From Gammaproteobacteria bacterium (GTDB lineage: Bacteria; Gemmatimonadota; Gemmatimonadetes; Longimicrobiales; Gaopeijiaceae): a stretch of 6,850 nucleotides of DNA. The stretch spans positions 1-6,850 of the forward strand of contig JAHEKL010000154.1 of assembly GCA_024638345.1 (NCBI GenBank), read 5' to 3'. The notes beneath the pieces were generated by a model. That model made no database searches. It saw nothing but the letters and a program-made list of their open reading frames with translations, and had not been told where the DNA came from. Positions 1-6,109 of this stretch are shown piece after piece (positions within the stretch are counted from its first letter, which is position 1; every line of letters starts with the position of its first letter). Made by a program: the position numbers and the translations under genes.

Positions 1-159
1 GTGAGCGTTGGTGGAGGGCAGCCGCTCGTGCAGCTGCAGAAGAGGCACCCCGATCCACTCCGCCCACTGCGAGGCGCTCCGTCCCGCCCATGCCCTCGGA
101 ATCGAAGCGTCGCCCTTGGTAGAAGACGCTCCGACGGTGCGCAAACGCTCGGAGTCCAT
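1..159 (-). CDS. birA: Biotin--[acetyl-CoA-carboxylase] ligase, N-terminal part (cut by left window edge)
   Basis: Only the first 53 residues lie in the window; the frame is open to base 1. The family joins biotin to ATP and transfers it to a lysine on biotin carboxyl carrier protein in the cytoplasm. The recognisable part is VPLLQLHERLPSTNAH (residues 38-53), which matches the start of the biotin ligase catalytic domain, where a strand is followed by the conserved STN of the biotin/ATP site. Only about 48 residues precede STN, too few for the N-terminal winged helix of E. coli BirA, so this is probably a monofunctional (class I) ligase that does not act as a repressor. ATG at 159 is chosen because an in-frame TAG sits two codons upstream (163-165). 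No clear Shine-Dalgarno sequence is visible. It follows nadC by 43 nt, a common neighbour of birA. The family call rests on one motif, so it is good but not certain. Confidence 0.72.
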   Translation of the reverse strand, partial: MDSERLRTVGASSTKGDASIPRAWAGRSASQWAEWIGVPLLQLHERLPSTNAH

Positions 160-202
160 CGGCTAGCAGTCTTTTATTCGGGGTCCATCGATCCGAACGC
201 CA

Positions 203-1192
203 TCAAGTCCGGATCGAGCCGTCGCCCGACCCCTCGCCGCGCGAACCCGCGGAAGGGGTGATTCGCATTGAGACGTCCGCGGTGGACGCCGAGTGCGTGA
301 GCGCGCCGACCGAGATCCAGTGGACGCCCGTCTCGGCGACGGAATGCACCCGATCGAGCGTCATGTTACCGGAGGCCTCGAGCTCGGGTCGAGGCTCCGG
401 CCACTCGGCCACCACGGCGACGATCCTCCTCATCGCCTCCTCGGTCATGTTGTCTAGCAGGATCCGATCGACACGCAACCCCGACAGAACGCCCACCTGC
501 TCGACGCTCGTCACCTCGACCTCCACCGGCAATCCCGCGTGGTTCTCGGACGAGACCCGCGAGACGGCTTCCCGCACGCCCCCGGCCGCTGCGATGTGAT
601 TGTCCTTGACCAGGATCATGTCGTCGAGACCCATGCGGTGATTCACGCCCCCGCCGAGCCGCACGGCCCACTTCTCGAGCACACGCCACCCGGGCGTCGT
701 CTTTCGGGTATCGGTGATCCGCGCTCCGAGCCCCTCGACCTCTCTCGTGAATCGGCGGGTCATCGTGGCGATTCCGGATAGGCGTCCGAGGAAGTTGAGC
801 GCCGTGCGCTCGGCGGTGAGCATCGCCCGGCCTTCGCCCGCGACGAACATCAGGGGCGCGCCCGCCTCGACCCACGTCCCGTCCGAGAACCGCTCCTCGA
901 CGCGGACGCCGGGATCCATCGTCTGGAAGACCTTTCGGGCCGCACGCAGGCCCGCCACGACCAGGTCCTCCTTCGCAATGATCCAACCCTCCAGGCGGAC
1001 TCCGGGGTCGACCGTCCAGTTCGTGGTCCAGTCTCCCGCACCCACGTCCTCGGCCAGCGCCTGGGCGACGAGCACGCCGATCGCCGCGTCGAGTCGGTCC
1101 TCCGACGCCTCGGGCTCGCTCTCGCCGACGCGCACGCGCACGGGTGCCCGCCTACCCTCGGTTGGCTGCGCGATCCGATCGACCATGCGCAT
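203..1192 (-). CDS. nadC: Nicotinate-nucleotide pyrophosphorylase (carboxylating), quinolinate phosphoribosyltransferase
   Basis: Makes nicotinate mononucleotide, CO2 and pyrophosphate from quinolinate and PRPP in de novo NAD synthesis, in the cytoplasm. Family motifs appear in order (329-residue numbering): ALAEDVGAGDWTT at 45-57, ERTALNFLGRLSGIAT at 128-143, DTRKTTPGWRVLEKWAVR at 161-178, GGGVNHRMGLDD at 180-191, KDNHI at 196-200, EVEV at 224-227, ILLDNM at 244-249, EASGNM at 272-277 and ISVGALTHSA at 293-302. Together these give the phosphoribosyltransferase barrel with its basic quinolinate/PRPP pocket. The family is usually about 280-300 residues. The longest start (ATG 1192) adds about 35 N-terminal residues and overlaps bshA by 41 nt. 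ATG 1186 is a near-equal choice, and GTG 1141, with GAGGG upstream, would avoid the overlap and give 312 residues. The C-terminal tail is rich in Gly and Ser and looks disordered. No nadA or nadB is visible in the window. Function is very secure; the start is not. Confidence 0.95.
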   Translation of the reverse strand: MRMVDRIAQPTEGRRAPVRVRVGESEPEASEDRLDAAIGVLVAQALAEDVGAGDWTTNWTVDPGVRLEGWIIAKEDLVVAGLRAARKVFQTMDPGVRVEERFSDGTWVEAGAPLMFVAGEGRAMLTAERTALNFLGRLSGIATMTRRFTREVEGLGARITDTRKTTPGWRVLEKWAVRLGGGVNHRMGLDDMILVKDNHIAAAGGVREAVSRVSSENHAGLPVEVEVTSVEQVGVLSGLRVDRILLDNMTEEAMRRIVAVVAEWPEPRPELEASGNMTLDRVHSVAETGVHWISVGALTHSASTADVSMRITPSAGSRGEGSGDGSIRT

Positions 1193-2357
1193 GGACCGAA
1201 GTCATCGAGCTCGGCTCCGCGGGTAGGACCTCTCCCGCGATCACCTCGCGGTAGTAGTCCTCGTAGACGCCCACGATCGTGTCCGAGGAGAAGCGCTCCT
1301 CGGCGATCCTTCGGCTCCCTCGGCTCATCTCTTCCCACCGCTCGTCCGACCCGAGGATCTCGACGGCCCCGTCCGTCATGGCCTCCAGGTCCCCCGCCGG
1401 GAACAGATAGCCGCTCCTTCCGTGCTCGACCACCTCGGGCAACCCGCCGACCCGGGACGCCACCACCGGAGTGCCGCAAGACATGGCCTCCAGCGCCGCC
1501 AGACCGAAAGACTCCGATTCGCTGGGAAGCAGGAAGAGGTCGGCGCAGGCCAGGACCTCTTCCACCGAAGTGTGCTTCCCGAGGAACACCGTGCTTTCCG
1601 CGACGCCCAGCTCTTCGGCCCTCTGTTGCGCGCGGGCCCGGTCCGGTCCGTCTCCCACCATGATGAGTCGGCTCGGGATGCGACGATTGACCCCCGCGAA
1701 GACCGCGACCACGTCCTCCACCCGCTTTACGGTTCGGAAGTTGGAGACGTGCATCAGAATCTTCTCGTCTTCCGGCGCGAGCTTGGACCTGTGACACGGC
1801 GCCCGGTTCCGCCGATAGAGCTCGACATCCACGAAGTTCGGAATCACCCGGATCCGACTCCCGTCCACCTCGAAGCTGCGCTCCGTTTCGTCCTTCAGGT
1901 AGCTGGAGACTGCGGTGAGCCCGTCGGACCTGAGGATCGAGAATCGCGTGATCGACCGGAACGAGGGGTGTTTCCCGAGGAGTGTGATGTCCGTTCCGTG
2001 CAGGGTGGTCACGATCCGAGGCCGCCGTGCTCCCTCGAACATCTGACCGGCGATCCAGGCGGACGTCGCATGTGGAATCGCGTAGTGCACATGCACGAGA
2101 TCCAGACCGTGATCCTGCGCCACCTGGTGGATCGCTACAGCCAGCGCCAGCGAATATGGTGGATGCTCGAAGAGTGGGTAGTCTTCCATTTCGACTTCGT
2201 GGAAGAATACACGCTCCCGAAATCCCGCCAGTCGGAAGGGCGGCGCGTAGGACATGAAGTGGATTTCGTGTCCACGCTCGGCCAACTCCAGACCCAGCTC
2301 GGTTGCCACGGCTCCCGAGCCTCCGTAGGTGGGGTAACAGGCGATCCCGATCTTCAT
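1152..2357 (-). CDS. bshA: N-acetyl-alpha-D-glucosaminyl L-malate synthase (bacillithiol synthesis glycosyltransferase, GT4)
   Basis: Transfers GlcNAc from UDP-GlcNAc to L-malate, the first step of bacillithiol synthesis; BshB and BshC then act on the product. The 401-residue product is a GT-B fold GT4 enzyme. It opens with MKIGIACYPTYGGSG, followed by ELAERGHEIHF (24-34) and HYAIPHATSA (91-100). TTLHGTDITLLG (117-128) and HVSNFRTVKRVEDV (203-216) are BshA-type signatures. MVGDGP (233-238) and the EX7E pair E282/E290 in ESESFGLAALE mark the UDP-sugar site. These separate BshA from generic GT4 enzymes. The frame stays open upstream to 2504, overlapping miaA, but homologues begin with the KIG strand and AAGGAG lies 10 nt before ATG 2357, so this start is well supported. 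The last 25 or so residues extend past the usual end and run into the nadC start region. bshB and bshC are not in the window. Confidence 0.93.
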   Translation of the reverse strand: MKIGIACYPTYGGSGAVATELGLELAERGHEIHFMSYAPPFRLAGFRERVFFHEVEMEDYPLFEHPPYSLALAVAIHQVAQDHGLDLVHVHYAIPHATSAWIAGQMFEGARRPRIVTTLHGTDITLLGKHPSFRSITRFSILRSDGLTAVSSYLKDETERSFEVDGSRIRVIPNFVDVELYRRNRAPCHRSKLAPEDEKILMHVSNFRTVKRVEDVVAVFAGVNRRIPSRLIMVGDGPDRARAQQRAEELGVAESTVFLGKHTSVEEVLACADLFLLPSESESFGLAALEAMSCGTPVVASRVGGLPEVVEHGRSGYLFPAGDLEAMTDGAVEILGSDERWEEMSRGSRRIAEERFSSDTIVGVYEDYYREVIAGEVLPAEPSSMTSVHAHGRSDRAANRG

Positions 2358-2367
2358 CTGGACGCGG

Positions 2368-2373
2368 CTCCTT
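2368..2373 (-). promoter_or_regulatory. Ribosome binding site of bshA
   Basis: AAGGAG on the minus strand lies 10 nt before ATG 2357. It is the best Shine-Dalgarno match in the window and decides the bshA start against upstream in-frame codons reaching back to 2504. Confidence 0.7.
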
Positions 2374-2399
2374 GGGGAGAGGGGGAATCGGCGGGACGT

Positions 2400-2423
2400 G
2401 ACGGGAAGGTCGGTGGTCCCGTC
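2400..2423 (-). other. Short inverted repeat in the miaA-bshA spacer
   Basis: GACGGGA and TCCCGTC form a perfect 7-bp stem with a 10-nt loop, about 45 nt after the miaA stop and about 42 nt before the bshA start. No U-tract follows, so it is a poor intrinsic terminator. It could be a transcript-stabilising hairpin or chance in GC-rich DNA. The rest of the 110-nt spacer (2358-2467) shows no promoter hexamers I can defend. Confidence 0.2.
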
Positions 2424-2467
2424 GACCCGCCGCCGCGGCTCGAACGGGCGTTGCTCGCGGTCCTCAC

Positions 2468-3409
2468 TTACACCAGGAGCTTCCCGCCGGTCCCACTCCA
2501 CCACGTCACCACCCTCTCGATCTGATCGGCGAGCGGGGCAGAGGCGTCGATTCGAAGCGCGGGCTCGGGAATCTGGTTCCGGAACCAGGTGAGCTGACGA
2601 CGGGCGTATCCTCGAGTGGCCTGCTGAACTCGCTCCAGCGCCTCCGCCCTTTCGAGCCTCCCACGCACGACTTCGATCGCTTCCCTGTAGCCCGTGCCGG
2701 TCATTCCCGGATCACCCGCATCGTATCCGGATTCCAGCAGCCCAGCGACCTCCTCCACGAGCCCGTGGTCGAACATCTGCCGGGCTCGCTCGTCGATCCT
2801 GGCGTACAGATCGTCGCGGGAACGCTCGATCAGTACGATTCGAACATCCAGCGGCTCCGCTTCCGGCACACCCTCGCGATGCCACCAAGACAACGAGCGA
2901 CCAGTGAGCAGCGGCACCTCGACGCTCCTGGAGAGCCGGTGAGCCCCTCCCTGCTCCGCGAGCCCTGACCGCTTCGGGTCCAGCACACGCACCCAGCGGG
3001 CCAGCTCCTCGGGCGGCCGGGCGGAAAGCCACCGACGCAGACGGGCGCGGCGATCCTCGCTGACAGGAGGCTCTTCGAAGAGTGGATCCGTCAGGGCTCG
3101 CAGGAAGAAACCGGTGCCTCCGACCAGGATGGGCAGGCGTCCTCGAGCCTCGATCTCTCCGATCCATCGACGCGCTTCCCGAGCGAAGCGAACGGCTGAA
3201 TACCGCTGGTCCGGATCGATCAGATCCAAGCCGTGGTGCGGGACCCGGGCCCTGGCCTCCGGATCCACCTTGGCGGTCCCGATGTCCATCCCGCGATAGA
3301 CCTGACGCGAATCCATGGAGATCAGCTCGCCCCGAAGGCGTCGGGCGACCCCGAGGGAGAGCGCGGTTTTGCCCACGGCGGTGGCTCCCACCAGGGCTGG
3401 AAGGGTCAC
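2468..3409 (-). CDS. miaA: tRNA dimethylallyltransferase (tRNA A37 isopentenyltransferase)
   Basis: Transfers a dimethylallyl group from DMAPP to N6 of adenosine 37 in tRNAs that read codons starting with U, which helps reading-frame maintenance. The 313-residue product has the P-loop GATAVGKT (8-15), the SMDSRQVYRGMDIGTAK segment (31-47), PHHGLDLIDP (58-67), the PILVGGTGFFLRAL segment (93-106), GTGYREAI (238-245) and the C-terminal ATRGYARRQLTWFR (264-277). The length is normal for MiaA. It starts with GTG at 3409, whose GTGA overlaps the mutL TGA by 4 nt, which implies translational coupling. The frame is open further upstream to 3661, but that part lies inside mutL and lacks MiaA similarity. 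The middle segment that in many homologues reads close to IHPND..R..RALE is here GGAHRLSRSVEV (154-165), so the Asn-Asp pair is absent. The mutL-miaA order is common in bacteria, which supports the call. Confidence 0.96.
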   Translation of the reverse strand: MTLPALVGATAVGKTALSLGVARRLRGELISMDSRQVYRGMDIGTAKVDPEARARVPHHGLDLIDPDQRYSAVRFAREARRWIGEIEARGRLPILVGGTGFFLRALTDPLFEEPPVSEDRRARLRRWLSARPPEELARWVRVLDPKRSGLAEQGGAHRLSRSVEVPLLTGRSLSWWHREGVPEAEPLDVRIVLIERSRDDLYARIDERARQMFDHGLVEEVAGLLESGYDAGDPGMTGTGYREAIEVVRGRLERAEALERVQQATRGYARRQLTWFRNQIPEPALRIDASAPLADQIERVVTWWSGTGGKLLV

Positions 3410-5217
3410 CGCCCGAACTTCCGCTCGAGCTCCGCGCGTGAGAGTCGAACGGTGGTAGGCCGGCCATGCACGTCGTGGTAGGGAAGCTCGGTCGCGAAGA
3501 GCTGATCGAAGAGCTCGTGGACCTCGCGCTCGTCCAGCTCCTGACCGGCTTTGATCGCGGCCTTGCACGCGAAGCTCATCGCGACGCGCTCGAACTGATT
3601 CCTCGCAGACCGCATCAGAGCCGAGCCCTGGGTCAGCTCCTCGATCATCTCGCGGAAGCATCGCTCGGCGTCGAAGTGAGGGTGCGGTGCAGGCACGCCC
3701 TGAACGATGACCGTGTCCCCACCGAAGCCCTCCACCTCGAATCCGGTCTTGGCGAGGAGCGCTGCCAGATCCTCCACCATCGCGTACTCGGGCCCGGTGA
3801 GCCGGATCGTGAGAGGAAAGAGCAGCCGTTGGCTCGTCTCACCGCGCTCGTCGAAACGGCTCATGATTCGCTCGAAGAGGACGCGCTCGTGCGCCGCGTG
3901 CTGATCGATCAGAAGGAGCCCGTCCCGGACCTCCGCCAGGATCCAGGCACGGTGTACCTGCCAGAGCCGGGGTCTCGCCGAGCCGACGGTTTCGATCTCG
4001 GTAGGTCCCGGCTCGGCGTCCGGGTCGATCCGGGGATCGGTCTCCGGCGGAGCGTCCGTGGGGTCGGCGCCGGCCATGAACAGGGCCATCTGTGGCTCGG
4101 ATGGGGGGGGCGCCCCGATCTTCTCACCGGGAGTCCGATCTCCGTCCCTCGACTCCGTTTCCAGCACCCCGTGCGCGCCAGGATCGATCGGCTTTGTCGG
4201 GATCCGGTCCAGGGTCGCCGAGCTGTCCTCGGTCTCCAACGCGGCCCTCACTCCCCGCTCCACCAACTCCTCGACCGTCGCGAGGTGCTGGAACCGCACC
4301 TCCGCTTTCGTCGGATGCACGTTGACATCGACACCGCCCTCGGGCGGGTCGATGAACAAGAAGAGCCAGGGCCGGTTGCCTTCCGGGATCGTGGTTCTGT
4401 AGCCCCGATCGACTGCCCGCACTAGTGCACCCTCTCGAAACGGCCGATCCCCCACGAACAGATAGGCACGCCGGAAGCCTGCGCGGGTCGCGTCCGGGCG
4501 CTGGATCAGCCCCCGCAACCGAATCCTCTCGCCCTCCGCCGCGACCGGGACGAGCTGTCTCGCCACCTCGTCTCCCCAGAGCTCCGCGACGCGCTCGACC
4601 ACGTCTCTCGCAATCGGGAGCTCGACCAGCAGGCGGTCGTCGGACTCGAGGGAGAAGGCCACGCTCGGATGAGCTAGAGCGAGAGGTGAGATCGCCTCGT
4701 GCACCGCTCGAGTCTCCGCGGAGGGGGCGTTCAGGAAGGTGGCCCGGACGGGCGCGTTGAAGAAGAGGTTCTCCACCGTCACGGTCGTGCCCTGCGTCCG
4801 GGTCAGATCTTCGACCGCGGTGATCGTGCCGCCACGGACCCGGATCCTGGTGCCCACGGTCTCATCCGCGCCCCGGGTCTCGAGCGTGAAACGCGATATC
4901 GACGCGATCGAGGGGAGCGCCTCGCCTCGAAAGCCCAGCGTCCGGACCCCTCGAAGGTCTTCGGCCTCTCGGATTTTCGAGGTGGCGTGTCGGTCCAGCG
5001 AGAGGATCGCGTCCTCCCGGCCCATTCCCGACCCGTCGTCCGAGACCCGAATCTGCCGCTTGCCCCCCTGAGTCAGCTGGACGTCGATCCGTCTCGCACC
5101 CGCGTCCAGTGCATTCTCGATCAGCTCCTTCACCACGGACGCGGGACGCTCCACGACCTCTCCCGCGGCGATCTGGTTAGCCACGCTGTCCGGCAGGATC
5201 TGAACAGTCCGGGTCAT
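3406..5217 (-). CDS. mutL: DNA mismatch repair protein MutL, endonuclease type
   Basis: Links mismatch recognition by MutS to strand removal. The N-terminal GHKL ATPase has KELIENALDAGA (30-41), SDDGSGMG (59-66), RHATSKI (76-82), TLGFRGEALPSIASIS (93-108) and VNVHPTKAEVRF (298-309). A Pro/Asp-rich linker (about 330-417) follows. The C-terminal dimerisation domain carries DQHAAHERVLFE (438-449), an exact fit to the DQHA(X)2E(X)4E endonuclease motif, then FACKAAIKAGQ (549-559) and DVHGRP (582-587). The protein therefore should nick DNA itself, as in organisms without MutH. At 603 residues it has normal length. DVHGRP stands where CPHGRP is usual, so a metal-ligand Cys is Asp. The linker holds QMALF (376-380), like a beta-clamp binding peptide, and a C8 run in its codons. 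ATG 5217 lies 13 nt after tatD without a strong ribosome binding site, suggesting coupling. The miaA start overlaps its stop. Confidence 0.97.
   Translation of the reverse strand: MTRTVQILPDSVANQIAAGEVVERPASVVKELIENALDAGARRIDVQLTQGGKRQIRVSDDGSGMGREDAILSLDRHATSKIREAEDLRGVRTLGFRGEALPSIASISRFTLETRGADETVGTRIRVRGGTITAVEDLTRTQGTTVTVENLFFNAPVRATFLNAPSAETRAVHEAISPLALAHPSVAFSLESDDRLLVELPIARDVVERVAELWGDEVARQLVPVAAEGERIRLRGLIQRPDATRAGFRRAYLFVGDRPFREGALVRAVDRGYRTTIPEGNRPWLFLFIDPPEGGVDVNVHPTKAEVRFQHLATVEELVERGVRAALETEDSSATLDRIPTKPIDPGAHGVLETESRDGDRTPGEKIGAPPPSEPQMALFMAGADPTDAPPETDPRIDPDAEPGPTEIETVGSARPRLWQVHRAWILAEVRDGLLLIDQHAAHERVLFERIMSRFDERGETSQRLLFPLTIRLTGPEYAMVEDLAALLAKTGFEVEGFGGDTVIVQGVPAPHPHFDAERCFREMIEELTQGSALMRSARNQFERVAMSFACKAAIKAGQELDEREVHELFDQLFATELPYHDVHGRPTTVRLSRAELERKFGR
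4103..4110 (-). repeat. C8 homopolymer tract inside mutL
   Basis: Eight consecutive C on the coding strand span the codons for Pro370-Pro372 of MutL. It abuts GGGGCG, so a 10-bp GC palindrome (4107-4116) overlaps it. It is the longest single-base run I noticed in the window. Reading the other two frames shows that loss of one C leads to a TGA at 3911-3909 and gain of one C to a TGA at 3841-3839. Confidence 0.9.
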
Positions 5218-5230
5218 GGTTCGGTCGTCG

Positions 5231-6025
5231 TCATGGGGTCATCCCCTCCTCGATCCCGAAAAAGCTCAGCGCCGTCGCCGTCGTGTCCCGCTCCACGTCG
5301 TCGGGGCTCTCGCCGCGGATCTCGGCCACGCGGTCTCGGATGTGCGGTACCAACGCGGGCTCGTTCCGTCGCCCGCGGAGGGGGACGGGTGCCATGTACG
5401 GCCCGTCCGTCTCCAGCATGTACCGGTCCCTCGGGACCCGCCGCACGGCCTCCACGCCCGCGAAAGAGGAGAAGGTCACCAGCCCGGTGAACGAGACCCT
5501 CCAGTCGCTCTCGATCGCCACCTCGAGCAAGTCCAAATCACCCGGGAAACAGTGCAGGACTCCTCGGACCCCCCGACGCGCGGCCCCCCTTACGACCTCC
5601 TTCATGTCCTTCTCCGCCTCACGGCAATGCACGACGAGTGGCAGGCCGGTCGAGCGCGCCGCCTCGACGTGGTCGTCCAGGACCTGGAGCTGCGCATCAC
5701 GTGGCGAGAGGTCGTAGTGATAGTCCAGACCGCATTCGCCCAAAGCGACGGCCCCGCGATCGGCGAACTCCCCGAGCCGCTCCGGAAGCTCGTCCGGTGC
5801 CTTCGAGGCCGTGTGGGGATGCACCCCTGCGGTGCCCCAGATTCGGGGAGTCCGCCCGTCTCGAGGGTCTCCTCCCACCAGTCCCTCCACCACTCGGGCG
5901 TCGTCCAGGTCCGAGGCGACCGCGATGACCCCGGTCACGCCAACCCTTGCCGCGTTGGAGAGCACCTCCGGGAGGTCGTCCCGAAAGCGCTCATGAGTAA
6001 GGTGACAGTGCGTGTCGATCAACAT
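5231..6025 (-). CDS. tatD: TatD-family metal-dependent hydrolase (probable DNase)
   Basis: A 264-residue TIM-barrel hydrolase of the TatD family. Studied members are Mg-dependent 3'-5' exonucleases acting on DNA and in some cases RNA, and a link to D-aminoacyl-tRNA has been proposed for some relatives; the substrate here cannot be read from sequence. The metal ligands are all present: H6 and H8 (DTHCHL), E97 (GECGLDYHYD), H133 (VVHCREA), H158 (VLHCF) and D207 (LETDGPYMAP). The family signature RRNEPALVPHI is at 219-229. The length is normal. ATG 6025 begins directly with the first barrel strand and has a weak GGATGGA 8 nt upstream. A stable hairpin ends 19 nt before this start, and mutL follows by 13 nt. 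Proximity to mutL could reflect a shared role in DNA metabolism or plain operon packing. It may be annotated elsewhere as YcfH or YabD. Confidence 0.94.
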   Translation of the reverse strand: MLIDTHCHLTHERFRDDLPEVLSNAARVGVTGVIAVASDLDDARVVEGLVGGDPRDGRTPRIWGTAGVHPHTASKAPDELPERLGEFADRGAVALGECGLDYHYDLSPRDAQLQVLDDHVEAARSTGLPLVVHCREAEKDMKEVVRGAARRGVRGVLHCFPGDLDLLEVAIESDWRVSFTGLVTFSSFAGVEAVRRVPRDRYMLETDGPYMAPVPLRGRRNEPALVPHIRDRVAEIRGESPDDVERDTTATALSFFGIEEGMTP

Positions 6026-6044
6026 GCGATCGGTCCATCCGTAA

Positions 6045-6086
6045 ACGACGAGGGACCGCGGGATGGTTCCCGCGGCCCCCCGTCGT
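6045..6086 (-). terminator. 18-bp hairpin between secF and tatD, possible intrinsic terminator or attenuator
   Basis: Arms 6086-6069 and 6062-6045 enclose a 6-nt loop (6068-6063). As minus-strand RNA all 18 positions pair, 16 Watson-Crick and two G-U (6080 with 6051, 6076 with 6055). As plus-strand RNA those two become A-C mismatches, so the structure belongs to the minus-strand transcript. It begins 23 nt after the secF stop. Only UUU then A follows the stem, a weak U-tract, so termination may be partial. The tatD start is just 19 nt beyond the stem, leaving no room for a promoter after it. Confidence 0.6.
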
Positions 6087-6109
6087 GCTGGCCATCGATG
6101 GGATGGGCG

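Noticed and set aside
1..261. Plus-strand open frame at the left edge
   Set aside because: It covers the birA N terminus and the nadC 3' end on the opposite strand; the translation is Arg/Pro-rich without similarity I recognise.
2358..2504. Upstream extension of bshA to 2504
   Set aside because: BshA proteins begin with the KIG strand, and the strong AAGGAG sits just before ATG 2357; the extra 49 residues are Arg-rich and overlap miaA.
1422..2525. 367-codon plus-strand open frame opposite bshA
   Set aside because: Antisense to a gene with complete BshA motifs; no domain recognised and composition typical of a GC-rich shadow frame.
3410..3661. Upstream extension of miaA to ATG 3661
   Set aside because: These 84 codons lie inside the conserved mutL 3' end, and MiaA homologues begin at the strand before the P-loop, which fits GTG 3409.
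4107..4116. GGGGCGCCCC palindrome as a regulatory site
   Set aside because: It is inside mutL codons, consists only of G and C, and is explained by Gly/Ala/Pro codons beside the C8 run.
3466..4425. 319-codon plus-strand open frame opposite mutL
   Set aside because: Antisense to the conserved MutL C-terminal domain, the linker and part of the ATPase domain; no motif of its own.
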